Shown here one piece after another: positions 19,756-29,927 of a stretch of DNA of 64,000 nucleotides (position 1 is its first letter; the number at the start of each line of letters is the position of its first letter). The DNA is from Gammaproteobacteria bacterium (GTDB lineage: Bacteria; Pseudomonadota; Gammaproteobacteria; Steroidobacterales; Rariloculaceae). The stretch lies in contig JAJDVG010000055.1 of NCBI GenBank assembly GCA_022826245.1, forward strand, positions 16,882 to 80,881, written 5' to 3'. The position numbers and the translations under genes are program-made. The notes under the pieces were generated by a model that searched no databases, had not been told where the DNA came from, and was given only the letters and a program-made list of their open reading frames with translations.

Positions 19756-20163
19756 ATGGCGTTAGAGAAACTCGAACACGTCACCGTCAATACTGACGAT
19801 CTGGAAAAGACCAGGGATTTCTACTGCAACGTTCTCGGCATGACCGACGGTTATCGTCCGGATCTCGGGTTCGACGGCGCCTGGTTCTACGTCGGCGACA
19901 CGCCCTGTATCCACGTGTGCGAATGGAACTCGTACATGGCCTGGGCCAGGGAGCGCGATCTGCCGCACTCGACGCGCGCCGAAGGTACGGGCTCGCTCGA
20001 CCATGTCGCCTTCAACGCCGCGGACTACGAAGGCGCGGTCGCGAGGCTCGAAGCGAGCGGCCTCGAATTTCGTCGATCGTACGTGCCCGACATTCCGCTC
20101 AGGCAGCTTTTCGTCAAGGACCCGAACGGCGTCTGCGTCGAACTCAACTTCCGCGGCGACTGA
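19756..20163 (+). CDS. VOC (glyoxalase/bleomycin resistance) family protein
   Basis: LEHVTVNTDDLEKTRDFYCNVLGM...FVKDPNGVCVELNF. Confidence 0.9.
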   Translation: MALEKLEHVTVNTDDLEKTRDFYCNVLGMTDGYRPDLGFDGAWFYVGDTPCIHVCEWNSYMAWARERDLPHSTRAEGTGSLDHVAFNAADYEGAVARLEASGLEFRRSYVPDIPLRQLFVKDPNGVCVELNFRGD

Positions 20164-20185
20164 CCTTGGCGGACAGTCGCAGGAC

Positions 20186-22102
20186 ATGCCCGACGCCTAC
20201 GCACAAGCCCTTGCACGGTCGCTGAACGACCCGGAAGGCTTCTGGGCCGAAGCCGCCCGCGGTATCGACTGGATCGAGCCGTGGCAGCGCGTGCTCGACG
20301 ATTCCAACGCGCCCTTCTACCGCTGGTTCGCCGGCGGGATCCTGAACACCTGCTACAACTGCCTCGACCGGCATGTCGCTCACGGCCGCGCCGATCAGCC
20401 CGCGCTGATCTACGAGAGCGTGATGACCGACGGGTCGCGATCGTACAGCTACGCGGAGCTTCTCGATCTCACGGCACGGTTCGCAGGCGCGCTTGCCCAG
20501 GCCGGCGTCGGCAAGGGCGACCGCGTCATCATCTACATGCCGATGGTGCCCGAAACCGTCGTCGCGATGCTTGCCTGCGCGCGCTTGGGCGCCGTGCATT
20601 CGGTGGTTTTCGGCGGCTTCGCGGCCGCCGAGCTCGCCACGCGCATCGACGACGCGAAGCCGCACGTCATCGTGTCCGCGAACTGCGGCCTCGAGCCCGG
20701 CCGCGTCGTGGCCTACAAGCCCTTGCTCGACGCCGCGATCGGCATGGCTACCCACAAACCCGCGAGCTGCATCGTCCTGCAACGTCCCGAGCTTGCGGCC
20801 GATCTCGGCCCCGGCGACATCGACTGGAACGACGCGCTTGCGGCCGCGGAGCCGGTCGAGTGCGTGCCCGTCGCCGCGACGGACCCGCTCTACATCCTCT
20901 ACACCTCGGGCACGACGGGGCAGCCGAAGGGCATCGTCCGCGACAACGGCGGCCACGCGGTCGCGCTGCACTGGTCCATGCAGGCGATCTACGGCATCGA
21001 CGCCGGCGACGTCTACTGGGCGGCATCGGATGTCGGCTGGGTCGTCGGCCACTCGTACATCGTCTACGCGCCGCTGCTCAAGGGCGCAACGACCGTGCTC
21101 TTCGAAGGCAAGCCCGTCGGCACGCCCGATGCCGGAACGTTCTGGCGGGTCGTCGAACGGCAGCGCGTCAAGGTCATGTTCACGGCGCCGACGGCGCTGC
21201 GCGCGATACGCCGCGACGACCCGGAAGGCGCCTGCATCGCCGCGCACGACCTGAGTTCGATGCGGGCGCTGTTCCTGGCCGGCGAGCGCAGCGACCCCGA
21301 AACGCTCAACTGGGCGCGCGACCATCTCGGCATACCCGTGATCGATCACTGGTGGCAGACGGAAACGGGCTGGGCGATCACCGCCAACCCGCTCGGGCTG
21401 GGCCTCTTCCCGATCCGGCCGGGCTCGGCCAACAAGGCTGTTCCGGGTTGGGATGTCCGCGTGCTCGACGACACGGGCCATCCCGCGCCGGCGGACCAGA
21501 TAGGCTCGATCGCCTGCAAGCTTCCGCTCCCGCCGGGCACGCTGCCGACCCTGTGGAACGCCGACGGGCGGTTCCGGGAGGCCTATCTCGAACGCTTTCC
21601 GGGCTTCTATTCGACGGGCGATGCGGGCTATATGGACGCCGACGGCTACGTGCACGTGCTCACACGCACGGACGATGTCATCAACGTTGCCGGGCACAGG
21701 CTCTCGACCGGCGCGATCGAGGAGGTGCTCGCGTCGCACCCGGATATCGCGGAGTGCGCCGTGACGGGCATCGCCGACGCCATCAAGGGCCAGGTGCCGC
21801 TCGGCTTCCTGTGCAGGAAATCCGGCCATGAACGCGCCGGGGACGATATCGTTCGGGAGGTGGTCGCGCTGGTCCGCGAACGCATCGGGCCCGTGGCCGC
21901 GTTCAAGCAGGCGGTGATCGTCGAGCGGTTGCCGAAAACGCGTTCCGGGAAGATCCTGCGCGGCACGCTGCGCTCGATGGCCGACGGCAAGGAGTACGCG
22001 GTCCCGGCCACGATCGACGATCCGACGATCCTCGACGAGATCGCGGTCGTGCTGCGCGGGCACGGTTATCCGGCGATCGGGTCGGACGCCCCTTCCAATT
22101 GA
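20186..22102 (+). CDS. prpE: Propionate--CoA ligase-like acyl-CoA synthetase
   Basis: YTSGTTGQPKGIVRDNGGH, WWQTETGWAI, TRSGKILRGTLR; N-terminal domain typical of acetyl/propionyl-CoA synthetases. Confidence 0.8.
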   Translation: MPDAYAQALARSLNDPEGFWAEAARGIDWIEPWQRVLDDSNAPFYRWFAGGILNTCYNCLDRHVAHGRADQPALIYESVMTDGSRSYSYAELLDLTARFAGALAQAGVGKGDRVIIYMPMVPETVVAMLACARLGAVHSVVFGGFAAAELATRIDDAKPHVIVSANCGLEPGRVVAYKPLLDAAIGMATHKPASCIVLQRPELAADLGPGDIDWNDALAAAEPVECVPVAATDPLYILYTSGTTGQPKGIVRDNGGHAVALHWSMQAIYGIDAGDVYWAASDVGWVVGHSYIVYAPLLKGATTVLFEGKPVGTPDAGTFWRVVERQRVKVMFTAPTALRAIRRDDPEGACIAAHDLSSMRALFLAGERSDPETLNWARDHLGIPVIDHWWQTETGWAITANPLGLGLFPIRPGSANKAVPGWDVRVLDDTGHPAPADQIGSIACKLPLPPGTLPTLWNADGRFREAYLERFPGFYSTGDAGYMDADGYVHVLTRTDDVINVAGHRLSTGAIEEVLASHPDIAECAVTGIADAIKGQVPLGFLCRKSGHERAGDDIVREVVALVRERIGPVAAFKQAVIVERLPKTRSGKILRGTLRSMADGKEYAVPATIDDPTILDEIAVVLRGHGYPAIGSDAPSN

Positions 22103-22218
22103 GGAAAAGTCTTTCACCTTGTTGATTTTGTTAGCTTTCCGTCGGTAACGAGCCGTTTCGCCTACTTTCGCCGGCCGAACGCGGCGTATACTGGCCGCGG
22201 TTCCGTACGGAGGCTGCC

Positions 22219-23109
22219 GTGTATCCGGCAACGATCAAGGGAATTCTGCTCTGCGCCGCCCTGGCGCTGTTCGTACTGCCGCGCGGCCATGCCGGGGAAC
22301 TCACGCTCGCCACGTGGAATCTCGAACACCTCAACGACACCGTCGGCGAGGGCTGCGTGCCGCGAACGCAGGCCGACTACGCCGCGCTCGCCGGCCAGAT
22401 CGAGGCGCTCGACGCGGATGTCGTCGCATTTCAGGAGGTCGAGAACGAGGCCGCCGCCCGGCGAGTTTTTCCGGCCGGCCGCTGGGACATTGCGTTCTCG
22501 ACGCGCCCTTTCACGGGCGCAGGACCGCCCTGCTACGACCGGCCCGAAGCTCGCCTGAATCACCAGGGCACGGGCTTCGCGATCCGCGGCGGGCTCGAGT
22601 GGCGGCGGCACGCCGATCTCGAGGATATCGCGGCGGGAAGCCGGAACTACCGCTGGGGGACCGACGTCACGGTGACCCTGGACGGCCGCGACCTCAGACT
22701 CCTGTCCGTACACCTGGCCTCGGGTTGCTGGGGCGAAGGGGAGGACCGGAGCGCGCGGCGCCAGCGTACCTGCGCGACGCTGCGCGAACAGTTCGACGAA
22801 CTTGGCGAATGGGTTGCCGAGCGGCGCAGCGAGGGCTCCGCGTATGTTCTCCTCGGCGATTTCAACCGTCGCCTCGCGGTTCCCCGCGACTGGGGCTGGC
22901 GGGCACTGGCGCCGCGATCGACGCGCCTGAGTCTGCTGACCGCCGGGATCGAGACCGCGTGCGACCCGCAGTTCACCGAGTTCGTCGACCACCTGGTCGC
23001 GAACCCCGCGGCGGCCGGGATGCTCGTCCCCGGATCCATCCGGGAAGCGCCGCGCCTGGGACCGCATCCCGATCACTGCGCGGTGGCGGCCACGTTCTTG
23101 CTCGAATAG
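22219..23109 (+). CDS. Secreted endonuclease/exonuclease/phosphatase family protein
   Basis: TLATWNLEHLND, DVVAFQEVE, LLGDFNRR, PDHCAV. Confidence 0.85.
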   Translation: MYPATIKGILLCAALALFVLPRGHAGELTLATWNLEHLNDTVGEGCVPRTQADYAALAGQIEALDADVVAFQEVENEAAARRVFPAGRWDIAFSTRPFTGAGPPCYDRPEARLNHQGTGFAIRGGLEWRRHADLEDIAAGSRNYRWGTDVTVTLDGRDLRLLSVHLASGCWGEGEDRSARRQRTCATLREQFDELGEWVAERRSEGSAYVLLGDFNRRLAVPRDWGWRALAPRSTRLSLLTAGIETACDPQFTEFVDHLVANPAAAGMLVPGSIREAPRLGPHPDHCAVAATFLLE

Positions 23110-23229
23110 CGACGCTGTATCATTCCGCCCCATCCGGCCAGAACACACATGAGCGGGCTCGAGCATCGCGGTTTCAGCCTCCCATGCACCTCAAATAGAA
23201 TCGAACGGAACAGCCAAGAGAGAACGCCG

Positions 23230-24840
23230 ATGTCACGAATCCACGTCACGCTCCCCTGCGCACTCCTTCTCGTTGCCGGCTCGCAAGCCGCCGCCCAGGA
23301 CTTCGCACCGGGCTATCTCGATCCCGAACCGATACTCAGGGCCGCCGAAGAAGCCATCGGCACGCACAATCTCGAGTGCGTGACGGTCGTGGGCGAAGCC
23401 TATTCGGGCGCCGTCGGTCAGCAGCGCCTCAACGACAAGAACGTCGACTGGCCGCGCGGCGCGCCGCTCGAGAACTACGCGCGGACGATGCACTGGAACG
23501 CCGGCACGATGATCGAGACGTTCGACCGCGCGCCGGGCATGAATCCGGCCTCGTGGAAGTACGGCGTCGGCTGGCTGAGCGGCACGCCGACGCAGCGCAA
23601 CACGCGCCAGCAGTTCGTCGTCACGGGCGAGCACGCCTGGCACCGGGACGGCGAGGATGCGCTGCCCATGGCGGCGCGCCCCGAAGACGCCGAAATCTGG
23701 CAGCTCGACATGTGGCTCAACCCGCACGGCTTTCTGAAGGCCGCCCGACTGCCGGGCGCGAACCCCGTCGCAAGCTGGCGCTGGGAGCTCGGCGAGATGG
23801 GGCGCGACGGCCCGACCACGCAGCCCGAACGCGTCAGGATCGTGTCCATCACGATGTTCGGCAAGTACCGCGTCGATGCGACGGTCAATAGCCAGAACCT
23901 GCTGCAGCGCATCCACACCTGGGTCGGCGATCCGGTGCTCGGCGACATGAACTACGAGCACGAGTTCTTCAACGACGAGTACGCCGATCTCGGCGACGGC
24001 ATCCGCTTCCCGACCCGCTGGCACAGCCACCAGGGCTGGGACGACAACTACCAGGCGCAGAGCATCAACGCCGGTCACAACTCATTCGGCGGGATCCTCG
24101 ACGACATTACACCGAACGACTGCATCACCGATATCGAGGTGCCGGAATCCGTGCTTGCCGCGGATCATTCCTTGCGCATCGACGCGCAGGAGCTTGCGGA
24201 CGGCGTGGTTCTGCTCGGCGGCGCATCGCACAACAGCGTCGCCGTCGAGTTCGACGACTTCGTGACCGTCATCGAGGCGCCGATCGACGAAGCGCGCAGC
24301 CTCGCCGTGATCGAGACGGTCGTGGAACTTTTTCCCGGGAAACCGATCCGCTTCGTCGTCAACACGCATCAGAAGCACGACCACATCGGCGGACTCAGGA
24401 CCTACATGCACATCGGCGCGACGATCGTGACCCAGCGCCAGAACTTCGCGTTCTACACCAACGACGTGCTCAACTACGCACCGCGCACGATGGCGCCCGA
24501 CATGGTCTCGCTCTGGCCGCCGACCGAACTCGCCGAGGGCTACTACTACGAACTCGTGACCGAGAACTACGTCATCAGCGACGGGCAGCGCAACCTGAAC
24601 CTGTCCTACGTGCACCCGCTCGACCACGTCGAAGGCATGCTCATGGCCTATCTGCCCGGCGAACGCATGGTCATTGAAGCGGACCTCTTCGACACGCACG
24701 AACCGCTGCCCGCGGAACCGACCCAGGCCAACCTGGCCCTGCTGAACCAGGTGCGCAGGCTCGGGCTCGATGTGGACACGATCGTCCCGATCCATGGCCG
24801 CCCGGCGGCGTGGTCGGAGTTCATGGGCTTTGTCGAGTAG
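23230..24840 (+). CDS. Secreted MBL-fold metallo-hydrolase with large N-terminal domain
   Basis: Signal peptide; NTHQKHDHIGGL, HPLDHVEGML, VPIHGRPA. Confidence 0.75.
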   Translation: MSRIHVTLPCALLLVAGSQAAAQDFAPGYLDPEPILRAAEEAIGTHNLECVTVVGEAYSGAVGQQRLNDKNVDWPRGAPLENYARTMHWNAGTMIETFDRAPGMNPASWKYGVGWLSGTPTQRNTRQQFVVTGEHAWHRDGEDALPMAARPEDAEIWQLDMWLNPHGFLKAARLPGANPVASWRWELGEMGRDGPTTQPERVRIVSITMFGKYRVDATVNSQNLLQRIHTWVGDPVLGDMNYEHEFFNDEYADLGDGIRFPTRWHSHQGWDDNYQAQSINAGHNSFGGILDDITPNDCITDIEVPESVLAADHSLRIDAQELADGVVLLGGASHNSVAVEFDDFVTVIEAPIDEARSLAVIETVVELFPGKPIRFVVNTHQKHDHIGGLRTYMHIGATIVTQRQNFAFYTNDVLNYAPRTMAPDMVSLWPPTELAEGYYYELVTENYVISDGQRNLNLSYVHPLDHVEGMLMAYLPGERMVIEADLFDTHEPLPAEPTQANLALLNQVRRLGLDVDTIVPIHGRPAAWSEFMGFVE

Positions 24841-24851
24841 CGAGAACGCTC

Positions 24852-25748
24852 CTACAACTCGTAGGTCAGGCCAAGGCTGACGCCCCAGAACTCGCTGTCG
24901 CCGATCCTCGCCCGGTACAGGATGGGTTCACCGCGACCGACGGTGGAGTCATGGCTGCGGAGCTGGTTCCAGGGTCTCGGGTCGCTCTCGAACTCGCCCA
25001 CGCGCCCCCAGCGCAACCTCAATCCGAGCGTCAACTGCTCGCGAAGGCGATACTCGACGCCGGCGAGGACTTGCCAGGCAAGCACCGTATCGGTCATCCG
25101 GGCCTCGCCGACGGTCGTGGTTCCCGCAAGTTTCGCGCGTAACGCGGGATCCGTGAATGTGGCGATGCGCGCCGGGTCGTCGTTGCGTTTCCAGACCGTG
25201 GAGTAATCGAGCGTTGCCCGTTCGGCGCCGATTCCGACTCCGAGATACGGCGTCCACAACGACGCGGTCCGGCCGAAATCGTAATACACGTTGGCGAACA
25301 GACCGTGCGAGCGAATGTCGTCAATGGCGCCGACCGCCGACTCGATTTCCTGTTCCTGCTTGTCCAGGGTCACGTCGTCGAAAATGTCGATGTCCGAGCG
25401 ATCGTCGTGGGTCGCAAGCCGATTGACGTACTCGCCTTCCAGCCTGACGCGCCCCCAGTCGTACCCGAAGGCAAGCCCGGCCCCGACCCCGTCGCCGCCG
25501 TCGAACTCGTTCGTCCAGGATGTTCGCGGCGGAGCGGAATCGCACTCCCCGCCGGTCTCCACGCCGAGCGGATTGATGATCAGATCGCACTTGGTGCCCC
25601 AATCGTTGTCCGATCCGTGTACGGCAAGCGCCTGGGCAACGTCGATCCCGAGGCCCATCCGGAAATACGTTTGCGACCGGGCGTCCGAACTCGCGGTGTA
25701 CGCAATCGCAGCCGCCGCGAGCGGCAGGAATTTAGGCCCCGGATGCAT
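24852..25748 (-). CDS. Putative outer-membrane beta-barrel protein
   Basis: Signal peptide and alternating beta-strand pattern; ends GVSLGLTYEL. Confidence 0.6.
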   Translation of the reverse strand: MHPGPKFLPLAAAAIAYTASSDARSQTYFRMGLGIDVAQALAVHGSDNDWGTKCDLIINPLGVETGGECDSAPPRTSWTNEFDGGDGVGAGLAFGYDWGRVRLEGEYVNRLATHDDRSDIDIFDDVTLDKQEQEIESAVGAIDDIRSHGLFANVYYDFGRTASLWTPYLGVGIGAERATLDYSTVWKRNDDPARIATFTDPALRAKLAGTTTVGEARMTDTVLAWQVLAGVEYRLREQLTLGLRLRWGRVGEFESDPRPWNQLRSHDSTVGRGEPILYRARIGDSEFWGVSLGLTYEL

Positions 25749-25813
25749 CGCTTGCCTCCCTTCGCCCGGCCCTGTCCAGTGAACCCTTCGTGCGTGACTG
25801 GAGATAGTGTCAG

Positions 25814-25903
25814 TGGCGGAGGGAGTGGGATTCGAACCCACGGTACAGCAAGCTGTACACTTGATTTCGAGTCAAGCCCGTTCGACCGCTCCGGCATCCC
25901 TCC
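25814..25903 (-). tRNA. tRNA-Ser (anticodon CGA), encoded CCA
   Basis: Reverse complement GGAGGGATGCCGGAGCGGTCGAACGGGCTTGACTCGAAATCAAGTGTACAGCTTGCTGTACCGTGGGTTCGAATCCCACTCCCTCCGCCA folds as a class II tRNA with long variable arm. Confidence 0.95.
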
Positions 25904-26112
25904 GCGCGCAAATCTAACAGCACGCCATGCCGTCGGCAAATGGCCGGCGGCACGTGTGAAGGGGCATCCGATCCGCTGAACTTCCGCATGGGCGCCCGCC
26001 ATGCCCGGGACCCCGAAGATCGTGTTCCGCGCGCCAGGCCCATGGGACCCGCGAATCCGGCTTGCAAGCGGTTGCAGATTGAGTGATGTTGTCTGCATCG
26101 CACGCGGAGATT

Positions 26113-28599
26113 ATGGGAACTGCCATGGCGAATATGATTCAACGCTTGGCCGGGGGAGCCTGTCTGCGGCGGGTACTGTCCGTTTCGGCTCTGCCGCTGC
26201 TGCTTGTCCTTCACTCGGCGTACGGGCCGACTGTTCGAGCTCAGACCATCGCGGTCGACGGGCTGTCGGCGTCCGTCGAAATCATTCGCGACCATTGGGG
26301 GATCAATCACATCTACGCCCGGACGGAGTACGACCTGTTCTTCGCCCAGGGCTACGCCGCGGCTCGCGACCGCCTGTTCCAGCTCGAGGTCTGGCGGGCT
26401 CAGGCAACGGGTACGGTTGCCGAGATGCTGGGCGCCGACGAACTCGACAGGGACATCGGCTTCCGGCTGTTCAGGTTTCGCGGCGATCTGACACAGGAGA
26501 TGAACCACTACCACGACCGGGGCTCCATCATCATCCCGGCATTCGTGGATGGCGTGAACGCCTACATCGCCGAAACCGAGGCCGATCCCGGGCTGCTGCC
26601 GGAGGCTTTCGAGCTTCTGGGCATTCGTCCGCAACGGTGGACTCCGGAAGTCGTGATCTCCCGGCACCAGGGCCTGCTGTCGAACGTCAGGGACGAACTC
26701 GACTACGGCCGGGCCGTGGCCCGCATCGGGGTCGATGCAGTCAAGGCCGTTGCGAACTTCCACCCGAAGGATCCGGATATCGGGCTGGATCCGGATATCG
26801 ATCCAGGCCTTCTGCAGGACGACATCCTCAGGCTTTACGCCGCCTTTCGTCAGCCTGTCCAGTTCGAGAGCAGCGACCTGGCTCCCGCGTACCGGGCGGA
26901 TATCGATGCCCTTGAGCGGATTCGGTTTGCTTCGGGCGTCGACCGGGGCCGGGACGCCCTGGCGCAGTGGCAGGATGAGCGGGACGTGGGTTCGAACAAC
27001 TGGGTCATCAGCAGCCGGCTGAGCGCAAGCGGCTACCCGATCATGGCCAACGACCCGCACCGGGCGCAGTCGGCGCCTTCGCTGCGGTACTGGGTGCACC
27101 TGGTCGGGCCGGGGTGGAACGTTGTCGGCGGCGGGGAGCCCGAGATTCCCGGGGTGAGCATCGGCCACAACGAGCACGGCGCCTGGGGTCTGACCGTCTT
27201 TGCGACCGACAGCGAGGACCTGTACGTGTACCGGACGGATCCTTCCGATCCGAACCGCTACCGCTACCGGAACACCTGGGAGGAGATGACGGTGATCGCC
27301 GAGACCATTCCGGTAAGGGAACAGGCTCCGGTGGAAGTCGAACTGAAGTACACGCGGCACGGTCCGGTGGTCTACGAGGACCCGGACAACAACGTCGCCT
27401 ACGCGGTACGCGCTGCGTGGCTTGAGCCGGGGGGCGCGCCGTATCTGGCGAGTTTGCGCATGGATCAGGCGACGACCTGGGAAGAGTTCGTCGAAGCGTC
27501 CAACTACTCCAATATTCCCGGCGAAAACATGGTCTGGGCGGACCGGGACGGGAACATCGGCTGGCAGTCCGTGGGGATTGCGCCCATCCGCCGCAACTTC
27601 TCCGGGCTGGTTCCGGTGCCGGGCGACGGGCGCTACGAGTGGGACGGGTATCTGCCGATTGTCGCCAAACCGAGCACTTTCAATCCGGCCGAAGGATTTT
27701 TCGCCACGGCGAACAACCACCTGACGCCGGACGACTATCCGCACTTCGATGCCATCGGATTCGAGTGGTCGGATCCGTTCCGCTGGGCCCGGGTATCGGA
27801 AGTTCTGGACTCGGGACGCCGCCATTCCATGGCGGACATGATGGACCTGCAGATGGATACGCTGTCGATACCCGCCCGAACCCTCGTTCCCTTGCTCGAG
27901 CACGTGGAGTTGAACGAAGGCGATGCGAATCGGGCGCGGCGCCTGTTGCTGGACTGGGACCACGATCTGGATCCGGCATCGGTCGCGGCCGGGATTTACG
28001 TCGCGTTCGAACGCAGACTGCAACGGGCGATGCACGAGCTGTTGGTGCCGGAGGAGGGCCGCGAGTACATCCCGGGCGTTTCCATGTCGGTGATCATCGA
28101 TCATGTTCTCGCACCGGGAGGGGAGTTCGGAAGCGACCCGATCGCCGGTCGCGACCGCATGCTGGCCGAAAGCCTCACCGACGGTGTCGAGGATCTGCGG
28201 GACAAGCTCGGTGGGAACATGGACGATTGGCGGTACGGCCAGCCCGCCTACAAACACGCCACGATCCATCATCCGCTGTCTCGCGCCCTGACGGGCGAGA
28301 TGCACGACCGTTACACCGTGGGCCCGCTACCGAGGGGCGGAAACTCCTACACCATCAACAACAGCGGGGCCGGCGACAACCAGACCAGAGGCGCATCGTT
28401 CCGCATCATCGTCGACACCGCCGACTGGGACCGGGCCGTGGGCACCAACAACCCCGGTCAGGTGGGCGATCCCGATTCCGTCTACTACGACAACCTGTTC
28501 GAACTGTGGGCCAACGACCGGTACTTCCCGGTGTTCTTCTCCCGACAGCGGATCGAATCGGTGGCCGCTGAACGATGGGAACTGCTGCCCGGATCATGA
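26113..28599 (+). CDS. Penicillin acylase family protein (Ntn hydrolase)
   Basis: VEIIRDHWGINHIYARTEYDLFFAQGYAAARDRLFQLE; VGSNNWVISSRLSASGYPIMANDPH. Confidence 0.9.
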   Translation: MGTAMANMIQRLAGGACLRRVLSVSALPLLLVLHSAYGPTVRAQTIAVDGLSASVEIIRDHWGINHIYARTEYDLFFAQGYAAARDRLFQLEVWRAQATGTVAEMLGADELDRDIGFRLFRFRGDLTQEMNHYHDRGSIIIPAFVDGVNAYIAETEADPGLLPEAFELLGIRPQRWTPEVVISRHQGLLSNVRDELDYGRAVARIGVDAVKAVANFHPKDPDIGLDPDIDPGLLQDDILRLYAAFRQPVQFESSDLAPAYRADIDALERIRFASGVDRGRDALAQWQDERDVGSNNWVISSRLSASGYPIMANDPHRAQSAPSLRYWVHLVGPGWNVVGGGEPEIPGVSIGHNEHGAWGLTVFATDSEDLYVYRTDPSDPNRYRYRNTWEEMTVIAETIPVREQAPVEVELKYTRHGPVVYEDPDNNVAYAVRAAWLEPGGAPYLASLRMDQATTWEEFVEASNYSNIPGENMVWADRDGNIGWQSVGIAPIRRNFSGLVPVPGDGRYEWDGYLPIVAKPSTFNPAEGFFATANNHLTPDDYPHFDAIGFEWSDPFRWARVSEVLDSGRRHSMADMMDLQMDTLSIPARTLVPLLEHVELNEGDANRARRLLLDWDHDLDPASVAAGIYVAFERRLQRAMHELLVPEEGREYIPGVSMSVIIDHVLAPGGEFGSDPIAGRDRMLAESLTDGVEDLRDKLGGNMDDWRYGQPAYKHATIHHPLSRALTGEMHDRYTVGPLPRGGNSYTINNSGAGDNQTRGASFRIIVDTADWDRAVGTNNPGQVGDPDSVYYDNLFELWANDRYFPVFFSRQRIESVAAERWELLPGS

Positions 28600-28672
28600 T
28601 TGGGGAAACGTGCGGCAACGCCAGGCTCGTCGCCATGACGGCGCCGGGATTCGACACGTTGCGCGCCGCTCG

Positions 28673-29056
28673 CTACCGGCTCCACGCCGCGCCGGCGGCG
28701 TAACCGAGCCAGACCGCGACGAGGCAGACCGCTACGGAAAGGACGACGTTGGCGGTCGCCGCGAACCACTGGCCGTCGCGGGCGAGGTTGAGCGTCTGCA
28801 CGCTGAACGCCGAGAAGGTCGTGAACCCGCCGCAGATGCCGATCATCAGGAACGCGCGAGCATCCGGCGACAGGAAAATACGGCCGTCGGCGACGCTCAC
28901 CGCGGCGAGGAAACCGATGATCAGGGAACCGGCGACGTTGACGAACAGCGTGGCCCACGGAAAGCCCACCCCGATGTACCGTGCGGCGAGGTCCGAACAG
29001 CCGTAGCGCGCCATGCCGCCGAGCGCGCTGCCGAGTCCGATCCAGAGATAGCTCAT
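28673..29056 (-). CDS. crcB: Fluoride efflux channel CrcB/FluC
   Basis: GGMARYGCSDL...PWATLFVNVAGSLIIGFL...GICGGFTTFSAFSVQTL. Confidence 0.95.
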   Translation of the reverse strand: MSYLWIGLGSALGGMARYGCSDLAARYIGVGFPWATLFVNVAGSLIIGFLAAVSVADGRIFLSPDARAFLMIGICGGFTTFSAFSVQTLNLARDGQWFAATANVVLSVAVCLVAVWLGYAAGAAWSR

Positions 29057-29892
29057 GTTCGAGGAACCGGTCGGCGGGCGATGCCCGGAGCCGGCTGTGG
29101 ACCGTTCAGGACATCGAGCGCCCGGGCGTGCAGTTCCGGCGTCGCGGCCGCGACGACAAGCCCGCCGTCAAGCGCCGGCCGTCCCTGCCAATCGGATACG
29201 ACCCCGCCCGCGCCTTCGACGACGGGAATCAGCGGGACAATGTCGTAGGCCTTGAGATCGCCTTCGACGACGAGATCGATGAACCCCGCGGCGAGCATCG
29301 CGTAGTTGTAGCAGTCCCCGCCGAAGCGGCTCATGAGGCAGCGCTTCGCCAGGGTCGCGAAGGCGGCAGCCGAGGCGCCCGCAAACAGGTCAGGATGCGT
29401 GCAGGCGAGCGACGCCTGCGACAGTTCATGACATTGCCGGGTCCCGAGCCGCTCGCGACGGTCGCCGCGGATCAGCCAGGTCCCGCTTGGTGCTCCCAGA
29501 AAGATCTCGTCGAGCACAGGCTGGCAAAGCACGCCGAGCAACGGCATCCCGTCGCGAACGAGCCCGATCAACGTTCCCCAAAGCGGCGACCCGGTCATGA
29601 AGGAGCGTGTGCCGTCGATCGGGTCGATGAGCCAAGTATACCGGGATCGCGCCGCGCGAGCGCCGCCCTCTTCGCCGATGATGCCGTGTTCGGGATAACG
29701 CTCGAGGATCGCTTCGCGCAGCAGCGTCTCTATGGCGCGGTCCGCGCTCGTGACCGGGTCGAAGCCGCCGCCGGCCTTGTTCTCGACCGTGACGGGCCTG
29801 CGGAAATAGGTTCTCGCGGTGGTTCCGGCAGCGCGCGCAAGCTCGAGACTGAAGTCCTCGAGAACGGCTACTTCATGCCTGCCCTTGGCCAT
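29053..29892 (-). CDS. Inositol monophosphatase family, histidinol-phosphatase-like
   Basis: DPVTSADRAIE, GEEGG, WLIDPIDGTRSFMTG, GGDCYNYAMLAAG. Confidence 0.85.
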   Translation of the reverse strand: MAKGRHEVAVLEDFSLELARAAGTTARTYFRRPVTVENKAGGGFDPVTSADRAIETLLREAILERYPEHGIIGEEGGARAARSRYTWLIDPIDGTRSFMTGSPLWGTLIGLVRDGMPLLGVLCQPVLDEIFLGAPSGTWLIRGDRRERLGTRQCHELSQASLACTHPDLFAGASAAAFATLAKRCLMSRFGGDCYNYAMLAAGFIDLVVEGDLKAYDIVPLIPVVEGAGGVVSDWQGRPALDGGLVVAAATPELHARALDVLNGPQPAPGIARRPVPRT

Positions 29893-29927
29893 GCACGCCT
29901 CCGGAAGCGTTCAATGATGGAAACCGG

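Noticed and set aside
20144-22231. 695-aa minus-strand ORF
   Set aside because: Antisense to prpE-like gene; no domain-like sequence.
25810-28305. 831-aa minus-strand ORF
   Set aside because: Antisense to the penicillin acylase gene and runs into the tRNA-Ser; shadow ORF.
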